From NCBI GenBank assembly GCA_010909165.1, contig MU008159.1, positions 186,001 through 250,000 on the forward strand: DNA of 64,000 bases, read 5' to 3'. The DNA is from Anthoceros angustus (Eukaryota > Streptophyta > Anthocerotopsida > Anthocerotales > Anthocerotaceae). The notes below the pieces were generated by a model. That model was not told the origin of the DNA, did not search any database, and saw only the letters and a list, made by a program, of their open reading frames with translations. Position numbers and translations under genes: made by a program. Shown here in pieces: positions 35,617 through 46,700 of the stretch (position 1 is its first letter; every line of letters starts with the position of its first letter).

Positions 35617-35860
35617 TATTAAATAATATGTTCATTATTATGAGTCCATAATAATTATAAATAGGTTTAGAGGTGAAGTTGAAACGTTATTCTTAAACGT
35701 CACTAAGTTTAGGTCTTGTAGTTTCATTTTAGGGTTTCGATTCGGTTACGACTCTTCACACACTTTCTTGTACCTTTTCCAACCTCTCCGTAATTCATTC
35801 TCTCATGTGCTAAGAACTGCATAATCTTCCAGGCTGTGATCATGTTACCATAACTTTTTA
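35617..35860 (+). repeat. 5' LTR
   Basis: 244 bp, starting TATTAAATAATA and ending AACTTTTTA. It begins and ends TA rather than the usual TG...CA. The boundary is fixed by the adjacent duplication and primer-binding site. Confidence 0.92.
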
Positions 35861-35872
35861 TGGTATCAGAGC
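35861..35872 (+). promoter_or_regulatory. Primer-binding site, initiator tRNA-Met type
   Basis: TGGTATCAGAGC directly follows the 5' LTR. It is the standard plant copia sequence complementary to the 3' end of initiator methionine tRNA. Confidence 0.93.
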
Positions 35873-36405
35873 TATAATCATATCCTATGCTAGCTTGCAT
35901 ATGGTGAGATCTACAATTGGGCCAAGGATGTACAACCAGACTCATTTGACGCTCACCATCTGCACACAAACGTGAGATAAATTGATCCTGTGAAATTTCA
36001 TGGCTAATTTTCTACTCTAACTTAGCAGGCCTACAAATTATGAAGAGGCGCTCCTTCTCCAGTCACTTGAGATCTCTCCAGTGACTACATACAAGGAAAT
36101 CAGCCAGAATTCAGTAATGTTGCTTGAAATTAACACTTTTTTCTTCAAGCATCACTCAGCACCTATGCTAATTACCTAACCTGGCAGCGGAAATGACAAG
36201 GAATCACAAATCACAAATCACATGGTCATTACCTCAAACATCTACTTGTGTTACCAAATGTTGTAACAGTCATTGTCACAACACACCTTGTCATTCTCCC
36301 CAATTCATATTAAATCAGGATAATAGCAATAGAGGTAAGCGAGGCACTATAAAATAAAGTAAATCTGTCCAGAATCTCCTCACACCTGTACCACATAAAA
36401 TCCAG

Positions 36406-36615
36406 GTGTTAGAAGAGGAAATTTCTGAATTGAAGCGCAAGGCAAAAGTTGATAATACTCTGCTACGTAAGGAACTAGATCAACTAGCATCTAAATTAAA
36501 CTGGCTAGAAACCAAAACACGTCTTTTGGAACCCATATCCAAGCCAGTTTACTCTAGTTGTGACCCTGTAGTCTCTTACATACCTGGTAGCAGCCCATAT
36601 CAACCTAAACAGTAA
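36406..36615 (+). pseudogene. Coiled-coil fragment in the copia internal region
   Basis: About 69 residues with a heptad-like pattern (EEEISELKRKAK, ELDQLASKLNWLE) lie where gag or its remnant should be. No zinc knuckle or protease motif is present. It may be a gag leftover or unrelated filler; I cannot tell. Confidence 0.4.
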
Positions 36616-36639
36616 GCTAGTCTTAGCTTCAGGAGTCCC

Positions 36640-37663
36640 CTACCATGACATACGGCACCAAATCCATGACCACCAACACACATGGTGAGAAACAAGCCTT
36701 AGTTTCAGATGCTAAACTTGGAGTTAGCACAACTTTCCTTTGGCACAGCAGACTATGCCATCCTAGCCATGGATACCTACAGCAAGTTCTAAGACATCCA
36801 AACCTATATAAGGATGGACTTACTTTTAAAGCTGATGACAACTTGTTTTGTGAGAGCTGCCAGTTCGGGAAGCTCTCTCAAAAACCCTATAATGATCCAT
36901 CTCCTACTAGGGCTACACAATTGTTGGAAGTAGTCCATTCAAATATATGTGGACCAATGTCCACTCACTCTTTTGGCGGAGCAATCTATTTTCTCTCCTT
37001 CCTAGATGAATGGAGTCACTGATTATATTTCCTATATAGCCATACAGACTTTTCCAAGTTTCTTGAATATGCGCTATGGCGAGCACAAACAGGACATGTT
37101 ATTAAACGGCTGTGTAGTGACAACGCCAAGAAATATCTGAGTGCAGAATTCACAAATTTCTGCAAACAAAAGGGGATCATACATCAGCTCACTGTCCCCT
37201 ACTATCCACCACAAAATCCTCTATTTGAAAGATATACAGACAATTCAGAAAGGACAAGGCTCTCTTATTTGGACTTACAAGGATATTGGTGATTCGATCA
37301 ATTATGGCCAATAGATTGCCTCCGAAACCACTCTATGATACCACTCCCTATCAAAGGTGGACTGGCAACAAGCCTCGGATCAGCCATCTTAGGACGTTTG
37401 GCGCCTCAGCCTATGCTTTTGTACCTGAGGATAAAAGACGCAAAATGGACAACAAGGCCACCAAGCATATCTTTGTAGGATACTCAGATACTGTTAAGGG
37501 ATACAAACTATATAACCCCTTAACAAAAGAATTGACCATTGCCAAAAGTGTAAGTTTCAATGAGACTTACATTTTGAAGTCTCATCTCCATGCCGTATCC
37601 GACCCGATATGCGCCGCGTCATTCCATGGGCATACCTCGATCGATTTCAAATCAAGATTATGA
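36640..37663 (+). pseudogene. Copia integrase remnant
   Basis: The GAG-pre-integrase zinc region is recognisable: LWHSRLCHPSHGYL, then CESCQFGK. The integrase core follows but is broken by a stop after DEWSH. Its first catalytic Asp is changed (VVHSNICGPM, family VHSDxCGPM). The second Asp is kept (LCSDNAKKY), as is the Glu (PLFERYTDN). The C-terminal integrase part has LRTFGASAYAFVPEDKRRKM and FVGYSDTVKGYKLYNP. It is inactive by stops and by the Asp to Asn change. Confidence 0.88.
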
Positions 37664-38149
37664 GGATTATTATGAATCACTCTATGAACCTGATGAGGCT
37701 ACAAACAATTTACCTATTCCAGAAATTGCTCTTCCTCCAGATCTGGATCCAATTATTGCTGACCAGGACATACAGGAGATCCAGCCACCAGATCTGCAAT
37801 TTCCAAACTTGAATTATGAATAGGAGCCTGATCCTGCACAGGAAGAAATTTTATATTAGCCTAATCAACCAAACCCAGAGATGAATTTTCAGGCTGATAA
37901 TAGGGACCCTGCACATGATCCCTTACCTCTTCGTCGTTCAGCCAGACCGCATAGACCTAGATCTGAATGGCTTGAGCCTCCTCATGTACCAGGCGATAGT
38001 TTTGTTTCTTGCCCAAGCTATAGTGCAGTAGTCGCTTCAGACAATGTGCGTGCCTCCCTAACACAAATAGCACACCACATGGCATTAGCAATTATGGAGC
38101 CACCAGATACTCCTATGACTTATAAAGAAGCACTCTCATCACCGCAAAA

Positions 38150-39290
38150 GGAAGAATGACAAAAGGCTATAGACAGTGAATACCAGTCCTTAATAGAAAA
38201 CAAGACGTGGAAACTAGTAAAATTACTTGCAGGACGTAAGGCTATTTCATCTAAATGGGTCTTTAAATTAAAGCTCAACCCTGATGGGATAGTAGCTCGT
38301 TATAAAGCCCGTTTAGTAGCCCGTGGATACACACAAGTTCATGGACTTGACTACGATGAAACATTCAGTCCAGTAGTTAAACCAACATCCATGCGTATCC
38401 TGCTTTGTTATGCCATCCAGACCCATCTATTAGTCCACCAAATGGACGTTAAGACAGCTTTCTTGAATGGGCCATTGGACATAGTTATTTTCATGCGGGA
38501 AGGAAGGTACATTTGGACCCTTCTCTAGTCCGCTCAATCCTTGTACGGGCTTAAGCAATCAGCCCGCATTCGGAATGGTAGGGCTGCCGCAAAACTCAAG
38601 GCATTAGGTTTTGTGCCACTAACTGCTGATTGCAGTGTATTCATCCTGCGAACAGCACAAGAGTTGTGTATTATTGCGTTATATGTAGATGATAATTTCA
38701 TCTTTGCGGCCGAGTCGCGACCGAGGATTAAGAAGAACTTATTTGATGAGTGGGACATGACGGATGTCGGTCCTCTTCGATTTGCCCTTGGGATACAGTT
38801 CCACTTTAATCCAATAGACTCCTCAGTAACCCTGCACCAGGAACATTTTATCAGGCAGATACTAACCAAGTTCAAGTTAGAAGATATAAATCCAGTTGCT
38901 ACACCTGTTGCTGCAGGTGAGAAATTATCTTTATAGGACTGTCCAATCACTGCTGAAGAGAAACAGGAAATGTTGGGCATACCTTATCGTGAGGTGGTCG
39001 GTAGCCTCCTCTACTTAGCAGGATGGACACAACCTGATATATCACAAGCAACAAGGATTGTATCAAGATATCTATCTAATCCGGGCAAACGTCATTGGGT
39101 AGCTGTTAAAAGAATCCTACGCTATCTCAAAGGGACCAGATACTTATGCTTAAAATACACCAAGGCCACAGATTTTATCCTAACCTGCTACTCGGATGCA
39201 GATTGGGCAGGCGATGTTGATGGTCAAATCAATTGCAGCTTACAGCACTTTGCTCTGTCGATCAGCAGTAAGTTAGCAGAGTAAGAAGCT
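38150..39290 (+). pseudogene. Copia reverse transcriptase remnant
   Basis: The translated blocks include SKWVFKLKLNPDGIVARYK, ARLVARGYTQVHGLDYDETF, the conserved QMDVKTAFLNG, LYGLKQSARI and the catalytic YVDD (ALYVDDNFIF). The later connection domain has REVVGSLLYLAGWTQPDI and LRYLKGTRYLCL. Stops occur near 38526 and 38935, after KTAFLNG and before the connection region, so no continuous enzyme is made. Confidence 0.92.
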
Positions 39291-39690
39291 TTCTACCATT
39301 AGCCTTTCCTCCACGGAAGCAGAATATAGCGCCCTATCACTCGCAGCAAGAGAAATCAGCTGGTTAAGACAGTTTCTTAGCGAGATCCATGTCCAGCAAA
39401 AGACTCCTACTACTCTCCAATGTGACAACCAATCGGCCATTGCTCTGTTAGCTAACCCTATTCTACATGCCAGATCAAAACATATAGAAATCCAGTTTCA
39501 CTATATAAGACAAGCAGTTGAGCAAAAGGTGATCAAGCTAGTTTATGTACTCATTGCCCAGAACGTGGCAGATCTCCTGACAAAAGGCCTTTCAAAAGTC
39601 TTACATGAGCAGCACAGAAAGTCAATGGGACTGTATCTGCAGGACACTCAACTCACAGACAGCGGTGAAACAGCAGGCTAGCATGCTTCT
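39290..39690 (+). pseudogene. Copia RNase H remnant
   Basis: After a frame break near 39282 the family motifs resume: SSTEAEYSALSLAAREI, QCDNQSAIALLANP, HARSKHIEIQFHYIR and NVADLLTKGLSK. It ends at a stop near 39680. The catalytic acidic residues seem present. Confidence 0.9.
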
Positions 39691-40431
39691 TGCCGAGCAC
39701 AGTGTGGGCACAAACACAACCTCTTATATAATTTGACATTCAAGTATTGCGTCCCTGCCACCTGCAGACCCAGCACACATGTTAGACACGGCCATAGGAG
39801 AGACCAGCACACATGTTAGACACGGCCACAAGAGAGACCAGCACACTGGACAAGGCCACAAGACTGATTCATCACAGGACGCACCTGCAGCACCCTGGAG
39901 GAAGCTCAACTACGATCTAATCAGCGTGCAGCAGCGACAAATCCTCACCAATCCTTAAATTCCTTCTTCACAGCAGCGATGCCACACATGCAGTTTGATC
40001 AAGGCGTGCAGCTCCATGCCTCTCACGGGCAGACTCAAGCGAGTCGTATAGGGCTGTGCCTCCTCTTTTGCGCTGCAGGCAACAGCATCGGGCTGCGCCC
40101 ACCTTCACCACGATTTGATTCAGCGTGGCAGCCATGTGATGTGGTGCGCCTGACCAGATCGGATCACACACCGGGAGCGGCGGCGGATCGGGCGGTGGGG
40201 CGGATCGGCGCTCGTGTTGCGCTGCGGCCTTGCGATGGCGCTCACCATCTCGCGCCCGGCTTGCATTTTTCGCGGCCATCCACGAGCGGTCGAGTTTTCG
40301 CGGCCTCACTCATCGAGTGGATAAGGCACGCGAATTCGACCGCGAAATTTCGCCTTATCTGTTTTTTTTACCACCCTTGCGGTTTACCTAGGATCATTAT
40401 TATAATTACCAAGGTTAGGACTGAGAGGGGG
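39691..40431 (+). other. Unusual 740-bp spacer between RNase H and the 3' LTR
   Basis: Copia elements usually reach the polypurine tract soon after RNase H. Here about 740 bp intervene. 39764-39866 holds three copies of a 37-bp unit (CAGCACACATGTTAGACACGG). 39960-40350 is GC-rich and quite unlike the AT-rich element and surroundings. It ends in GAGAGGGGG, the polypurine tract. It could be captured foreign or host sequence; no domain is recognised. Confidence 0.6.
40423..40431 (+). promoter_or_regulatory. Polypurine tract
   Basis: GAGAGGGGG sits immediately before the 3' LTR start at 40432, where plus-strand priming is expected. Confidence 0.85.
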
Positions 40432-40684
40432 TATTAAATAATAGGTTTATTATTATGAGTCCAACCCTAACTTAATAATTATAAATAGGTTTAGAGGTGA
40501 AGTTGAAACGTTATTCTTAAACGTCATTAAGTTTAGGTCTTGTAGTTTCATTTTAGGGTTTCAATTCGGTTACGACTGTTCACACACTTTCTTGTACCTT
40601 TTCCAACCTCTCCATAATTCATTCTCTTATGTGCTAAGAACTGCGTAATCTTCCAGGCTGTGATCATGTTACCATAACTTTTTA
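40432..40684 (+). repeat. 3' LTR
   Basis: 253 bp, closely matching 35617-35860 apart from a 9-bp indel near its start and about eight substitutions. It starts TATTAAATAATA and ends AACTTTTTA, followed by CATAC at 40685-40689. Confidence 0.93.
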
Positions 40685-41125
40685 CATACATATCGCTTCC
40701 TCTAACAACTATTAGTAATAATCCTTTTACTTTCTTAATTATGAAGAAGTCTCCACAAAACTCACATGTGGGTATATTTTTCGAATAGAATCTGCTTATG
40801 GAGTTAACTCTAAAATTTGACCAAATGGTTTTCTTTGGTAATTACTAGTATTACCACTTTCCTATCATTAGCTGCAATCTTACAAACTTCTACCAAGTCC
40901 GTGGAAAATTGTGCTTTGCATTGATCTTCTGCTATTAATTCCTTTATAATTTCTAAATTTTTATTGACCAAGAAAACTCTTGATCTCCATCATGTGTCAC
41001 CAGCGATGATTCAGCATATTGATTATCTTTTGAAGGTTTTGCTTTGTCTTTACTGCTTAATATTTGAATCTCTCTTAATAACGTATTAGTCTTCCCTCCA
41101 AACATAGACCTTCTGATGAGATGTA
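40685..41125 (-). pseudogene. Thymidine kinase pseudogene, main part
   Basis: On the minus strand from about 41120: SMFGGKTNTLLREIQ (Walker-type loop of the family, PMFAGKT), SKDNQYAESSLVTHDG (family KSSKDxRYxxDSVVTHDG), then AQFSTDLVEVCKIAA with KVVILV (family DEAQFFxDLxxFCxxAA with TVIVAG). Then comes TCEFCGDFFIIKK, matching the CxxCG zinc ribbon. Stops, a shortened strand between the loop and SKDN, and loss of the catalytic DE of DEAQF show it is dead. It continues at 35585-35616, the copia element having inserted within its C-terminal zinc region. In plants the live enzyme phosphorylates thymidine for DNA synthesis. Confidence 0.8.
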
Positions 41126-42049
41126 TGCTTCATGATGTTTCTTCATCCATCAAGGTATGTCATACCACATACAGCATTTGCATATTGCATCCACCATTTC
41201 AATTCGTTTGAAAGTAGAAAAACGATTAACAAGCTAAGTTTTGTTCTAAGTTTATCTTATAAACCGATTTTAGACTCTAATTAAGCACAATTCAATTCAC
41301 AAAACCAACAAAAAACAATGATTCAATTGATAAGTTCCTACTTATGATCTTTCATTAAATTGGAATTACAGGTCTGAGAGTTTCCACACAAGATTGAGTT
41401 TCCACACAAGATTGTTTTGCATGCAAACTAAGAATATTTTCCCTTATTTATTATTTTTAAAAAATCATTATTGTCTTACCCCCAAACATGGGTCCCAATT
41501 GTAAGATACTAAGTATAAATCCATAATTCTCATCATCATTCAGAACGAGTAATCTGCATTTAGTCAAGCTTCATGCTAGTTTAATATTGATTAACTTAGT
41601 TAAGGTTACTCTATTTGATTAATTAATTAATTGGTGCTAGGGCATAGGTGGTCATTTGAGGTGGTTATATAACCTCTTCATATGATTTAGACATTATCAA
41701 TTGTACTTGTCAATACGTTCTTCTTAATTCAACATATAGTAATCAATGATGAGATAATTGATTGGTGGTATGCCTCAAGTTATCCATATCTTGACAAACT
41801 ACATCATAAGTTGTCATCTTATAAATTGATGTTGATATTACAAGACATCGTCAACAAACTCTCGATATTTCAACGATCACAACAAAAGAGTCTTAATTCA
41901 ATTGATAAATGTGAGCTAAATAATTTGCATTAAGCTTATAGCAAGGTTTAGAAAAGACATAAATGAAATCATGCGTATGCGTGAGCATTACCACTCTTAT
42001 CCGATGCAACACAATTTCGGATGTTTATCCCTTAAAGATCCACATTTCA

Positions 42050-42602
42050 AATCTTAAAACTCTTACACCATGACCTCAAAAAACATAAACAATTCAATCA
42101 CTTCTACTTCTAATATCAAAATAAATAAATAATATAATGGAGTCAATGTTTATGCACCACCAATTTAAGCTAAAAAACTAATAATTATGAGCATAAATCT
42201 TTTGAGCATTAAAGTTTATCATTGAAGTTCACAAACCTTAAAACTCTAATACCATGATATTCAAGAACATAATAGTCCAATGAATCCCATATATGTACAC
42301 CACTTGCATACGCCACTTACAATGTCTAGAAGTGATCATTATGCACGTTATTCCCTTATAGATCTATCCTTGAAATTCAGAAACCTTAAAACTCTTACAC
42401 CATGATATTGAAAAAACATAAATAATCCAACAAAATCCGTTTGTATACACAGCCATATGTAATCGGTAAACTTAACAGTTATTTCTTAAAGGTCTTTCAT
42501 TAATATTTGAAACCTTAGAACTCTTACACCATGCTCTTAACAGTTATTTCTTAAAGGTCTTTCATTAATATTTGAAACCTTAGAACTCTTACACCATGCT
42601 CT
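42050..42602. repeat. Degenerate repeats with antisense PBS-like motif; 64-bp tandem duplication
   Basis: AACCTTA(A/G)AACTCTTACACCATG or a variant occurs near 42050, 42234, 42382, 42510 and 42574. On the minus strand this reads CATGGTGTAAGAGTTTTAAG, or CATGGTATTAGAGTTT in the second copy, resembling TGGTATCAGAGC. Segments 42471-42534 and 42535-42598 are a near-exact 64-bp duplication. Confidence 0.7.
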
Positions 42603-42791
42603 AAAAGAATAACTGATCTAATGAAATCATTATTCACTAGAAAACATTCTAATGGAATCCATATATGTGCATTATCACTTGTAATTAAAAACTAACAATT
42701 ATGAGTGATACGCTTGGTTTTGTTCTTCAATTGCTCCAAATGCACATCTCACAATGTTCCCGCACCACATAAGAACTACATACATATATAA

Positions 42792-42841
42792 TACACACTT
42801 AAATCAACTGAATCTATAGATTCAGTTGATTTAAGTGTGTA
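42792..42841. repeat. 50-bp perfect palindrome
   Basis: TACACACTTAAATCAACTGA... and its exact reverse complement meet at CTATAG with no loop: 25 bp on each arm. A second perfect hairpin follows seven bases later. Confidence 0.92.
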
Positions 42842-42847
42842 TCTATT

Positions 42848-42879
42848 CAGTTAAAAGAAGATAGATCTTCTTTTAACTG
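42848..42879. repeat. 32-bp perfect hairpin (15-bp arms, AG loop)
   Basis: CAGTTAAAAGAAGAT, then AG, then ATCTTCTTTTAACTG. It lies directly after the 50-bp palindrome. Confidence 0.92.
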
Positions 42880-43239
42880 TCCTTATCTCCAATTTTAACT
42901 TGGTATTATAGTGCAAAGTAGCGCGGGCAACCAGCAAAAAATGTTTAAGGCGCGAGGTTCCAAGACAATATATTTAAAAGGAATTGCAAGAACATGAACT
43001 CAATATCTTCAAGATCCTCCTTATCATGCACCTAGAAATCAACTAGTTACTTAAACATTTAACCCTTAGTCTTTAGGCACAACCTTGCAACACGTTTTCT
43101 TCGAGCTTAGGTTGTCCAAGGAAGATTGTTTCCATGATTAGCAAAATAGTTTTCCCGTTTAGAACGCTTGTATGACCAAAACCACATGATAGTTTTGAAA
43201 ATCGGTTTCTCATAGGCACATGCTCCAAACTAGTAACCT

Positions 43240-43630
43240 CATCTCACCTTGGCAGTGCTACTCCTGTTTCGGTACTTATACTTGTTGCTACCATAGTTGA
43301 TAGCTATCTTGATTGCATCCACTAGTGTTTTGCGATTTGTTTGGTCGATTGTCTGCATGTCGTTCATACTTCAACCCACCTATGAACTTTTTAGTTTTCA
43401 GCTCATCTAACCTTGACATGTCCATTATCAGTTGCAGGAACTTGTCACAATATTGCTGCATAGTCCTACATTGTTGAATCTTTCAGAATTAGTGATACAG
43501 CTCTCTCCAATGGTTTACAGACAGGAAATGCTCAAAGAAGATTTGATGTAAAGAGAGCCATGTGGAATTGGAGGTTAGCTAGAGGTCCGTTGAAATTGTC
43601 CTTTTATCCAGCTCCTCGCTAGGAAAACTA
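43240..43630 (-). pseudogene. Ty3/gypsy-type gag relic
   Basis: Minus-strand translation shows WLSLHQIFFEHFL, then TMQQYCDKFLQLIMDMSRLD and ELKTKKFIGGLK, and after a frameshift TIDQTNRKTLVDAIKIA with NYGSNKYKYRNR. The pattern W..L...F...L...QQ..TV.EY...F..L.......K...F..GL is that of retrotransposon gag (gypsy type). Stops and frameshifts mark it as dead. Confidence 0.7.
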
Positions 43631-43927
43631 ATAATCGCAATCTTGATTAATTATTGCTAGGCATTGAATAGAGCATGATATGAGGACTAGAGAGGGCTGT
43701 TTGCCCTTAAACTTAATATGTTTCATCACTCTCACTTATCTGACATAGTAATTCTTTCTTTTCTCAAAATTCTGACATTGAAGTCAATTGACACCCCTCC
43801 TACGATGACATCTAGCACCAGGTCTTGTGTTGTCAGGCTTGAAATGGTGAGAAAACTTTAAGAGATTGTTTTTTATAAGAAATGTGTCAGGAAGCACAGC
43901 CTACAAAGCGCTCTTCCCAACCACGAG

Positions 43928-44158
43928 ATGAGCGTGGTAGATTTGCTGCTACTGCATAGTCGAGAAGACTTATCAGCGATGTTCTTTCCCTCAACACGTA
44001 GCGAAGAGAAGCCAATTAACCCTTATGTGCATTTTAGCTATCAAAGAGAAGTAGCCAAGGCCGACAAAGTGTGCAGTGATGAAGTAGCCAAGGTCGACAA
44101 AGTGTGCAGTGAAGACGTAAAGAAGGCCTTGTGGAAGTATAACTTCCCAACATATTAG
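43928..44158 (+). other. 33-bp direct duplication in a short frame
   Basis: GAAGTAGCCAAGG(C/T)CGACAAAG occurs at about 44047 and 44080, encoding DEVAKADKVCS-like units in a 76-codon frame. It overlaps the copia relic on the other strand. I do not believe it is a gene. Confidence 0.35.
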
Positions 44159-44370
44159 ATTGGGTTGCCTGGCTCGTGCACTACCTGATTTAATGGAGGG
44201 TGGATAATTCTCTTTAGTGGGCACTTACAATACCTTGAACTCAACTTGATTTACGGTTTGCCCAATAAAGTGATGTTGGATTTCTATATGTTTGCTCCTT
44301 GCATGAAAGATAAGATTTCTTGATAGCGCAATGGCAAATTGATGGTCGCTTAGAAATTTTTTCGAGAAGA
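44140..44370 (-). pseudogene. Copia RNase H relic, separate from the 35.6-kb element
   Basis: The minus strand reads SDHQFAIALSRNLIFHARSK, then HIEIQHHFIG, then a stop and VPTKENYPPSI. Family pattern: DNQSAIALAxNPxFHARSKHIEIxxHF...VPTxEQxADxxTK. It is antisense to the intact-bounded copia element and more decayed, so it is an independent fragment. Confidence 0.8.
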
Positions 44371-45800
44371 AAATGCTCAAATTAATAAAACAACAATGGG
44401 TCACTACATGAGTTAAGCTTTGCCTACTTATGTATCAAAAGTACTTACTTATCGATGACCAACCATATTTCTATGACACCATATTAATTTTTAATATAAA
44501 TAATTATGATATCAAATAGATGATGCATTGAAAAAATGGTTGAAGTCAATTTGTAAGTCTCGATCCAGCAGACGAGAGGCGGAAGGTCGAAATTGTCGTG
44601 CGTTTAAGAGAGCCTACCTGTCGCGGGCTCGTGTTCTTGTACACCCACGGCTACGACCTGGTTTGACCCTAGATTCTTAACCATAAGTATGCTTAATTGG
44701 TCTAGTTGGTAGCTAAGTTAGTGTCATCTGGGTTAGTTTAATTTCTTATCAATCTAACCTTGGTTGGCCTATCTATATATATCTACCAGCTTCCTAGCGC
44801 GCGTTCTAGCCTGCTCGTTGCTGCATCTTCCACTCCTAGCTTGCAGTCCGTCTAGCTACTGATCACATAGCTAGCATCTACCATCAAGCCGGCTTGTCTA
44901 GCTTGTCCGCTCACAGTGTGCATGCATCTGACAATGACACAATTGACAAAAAAAGACAGCCAATTGTAGGAAAAAACAATAGGTCTGAACAGATCGCGGT
45001 GTGACAACCGTAAAGGACGAGCTTAGCACAGAGCTTGATGGACATGGCCTGAGCCATCTAATCCATGGCCAGAAGGAGTAGCCACCGACAGCGGAGTTGC
45101 AGCAAGCAATAGGCCTAGCTAAGATAGTCAGGTTAATCATAGTTAGCCTAACCCAGGACAACTACCACATCAATGGCAAACTGAACGGTAACAAACGTCC
45201 TTACAAATGTTTTTAGGAGCTTCTAGGTATTCAATGTTTATCGAACAATTTTGCTACTCATGTTCACAATGTTCAAGCTTTGATGATAGCGGAACACTTG
45301 TCCCTACAAAGGATAATATGAGTATGGGTTGCAAAAGAGCTTATCCACTCTATCATGAGGCTAAGAACTTTCATATGCTAAATCATAAAAAATTGTTTAT
45401 TGAGGAAGCTCATCCTAACCTAGTGGGAGAATTTATTACGAGGAATGAGAGCTAGTTCCATGGTAAAAATGATAGAAAAAATCATTGTATCTCATCAGCT
45501 AGTGATTACCACAAAAAGAAAAAGAAAAACATTGAGTTCAGAAAACTAAAAAAGAAGCTGAAAAAAATTGCTTTTACAATTTACAATGGGATATGTCAGT
45601 TGATGAGCACTTTAGTGGTTTTTTTCTCTCCATTAATAGTTTCACGAGTTTTAAATAGTGCCGCACACATATTTATATTGAGTTTCCACAAAAAAATATA
45701 TTTGAGTTCATACATCTAAATTTAAGTATTCAAGTCATGTATTTCAATGATAACTCCTCAAGGGAATGTTCAATATGGCTAATTTTTTGAAATTGAAGGT
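44371..45800. other. AT-rich spacer, no supported gene
   Basis: 44640-44900 has an LTR-like look (TATATATAT at about 44770 followed by a CT-rich stretch), but I find no partner copy. An 82-codon frame at 45207-45455 has no recognised domain. Confidence 0.4.
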
Positions 45801-45854
45801 AGTAAAACATATAATAAGGTGCGAGTGCAAGGTTTGGTCTCCCTCTGGCATTGT

Positions 45855-46700
45855 GCCTTTTCTTCGGTATCCGTAGGGGGATATTGCTTTTCCGCTGGGG
45901 CTTCGGGTTCTTGGTGTCCCGGTTGGGCATCCTACCTTCATCCAGGATTATGTGGACGCAGCTTTGGCTGAGGATTTGGCGCACATCGATGACCTTTCTT
46001 AACTGGCAGACCCGCAAGTGGCGTTTGGGATCCCCTCCTTCTGTTTTGCACGCCGGCCAGGGTACGTTCTCCGAACAGTTGCCCGTTCCCTGGTTTTCTG
46101 GTTTAGCATAAGGAATTTTGACAAGCGGCTTATGCAGGTTTTAGGCAACATCATCGGCCGAGGATCTTGCAAAGCAGCAGGCGTTCCTTCCCATTGCTTT
46201 TGGGGGCACTGTTTTCTAGCACACGAAGACCTCCGCACTAGCAGCTTTCTTTGGGAGCTGGGCTCTCTCTGCCCCCATCTTGTCCTCCCTTTTCTTAATT
46301 CGGCATTCACATATCCAGGAGGCTTTTGTCGCATGTGTTGAGGAGGGGACTTTTCCCATGCAGGCCTCGCTAAGATTAGCCAGGGACTCTTTATCCTTCG
46401 AAGCGAGGGCTGCCATGCCGTCTTTTTCCTCACTTGCCGAAGTTGGCCTCCGGGGGCTTCAGGCGTCCCTCCTGGAGAAATAGTACGGGCAGGCGCAGTT
46501 GGCCCTCCTTCGGGATTCTTCCATTCTTAAGCCCACTCGGGCTCGTTTCCGCCTGCTCGGGAAGGCGGGTTCACGGCTTGGCTCGACCCAAGATTCGGCA
46601 TTACGCATCTCACCAAAGAACTTTTTCCACTGCCAAGCGTTTTCACCTGTGAAACGATTGACGACGAGCAGGCCACTCACGTCATGTACTACACACCCTT
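45855..46700 (+). pseudogene. Retroelement relic, post-RT region of reverse transcriptase type
   Basis: Plus-strand translation gives LRVLGVPVGHPTFIQDYVD and, after a stop, LADPQVAFGIPSFCFARRPG with YVLRTVARS and NFDKRLMQVLGNIIG. This fits the region after the catalytic core in non-LTR-like reverse transcriptases (GxPxG..F, DPQ.A, RP.Y.LR). Later pieces FVACVEEGTFPMQASLRLAR and GSTQDSALRISPKNFF also fit. Several frame breaks; inactive. The family assignment is from pattern memory and is moderate. Confidence 0.5.

Larger units (their letters stand above)
35617..40684 (+). mobile_element. Ty1/copia LTR retrotransposon, degenerate, 5068 bp
   Basis: LTRs at 35617-35860 and 40432-40684 flank a primer-binding site at 35861, pol remnants, and a polypurine tract ending at 40431. 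The element is bounded by CATAC duplications. The two LTRs differ by about eight substitutions plus a 9-bp indel, so the insertion is not recent. Pol order is GAG-pre-integrase, integrase, reverse transcriptase, RNase H, the copia order. Several stops and the loss of most gag and protease (only about 0.8 kb lies between the PBS and the integrase region) make it non-autonomous. Confidence 0.95.
41126..43230. other. AT-rich repeat-laden spacer, no supported gene
   Basis: Contains a degenerate repeat with ACTCTTACACCATGAT motifs at about 42060-42600, a 64-bp tandem duplication, and two perfect palindromes near 42.8 kb (listed separately). No protein homology recognised. Confidence 0.5.

Noticed and set aside
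39979-40437. 152-codon frame before the 3' LTR
   Set aside because: No domain; overlaps a 113-codon frame on the other strand; follows the GC-rich block.
44640-44900. LTR-like sequence with TATATATAT
   Set aside because: No second copy, PBS or polypurine tract found in the window.
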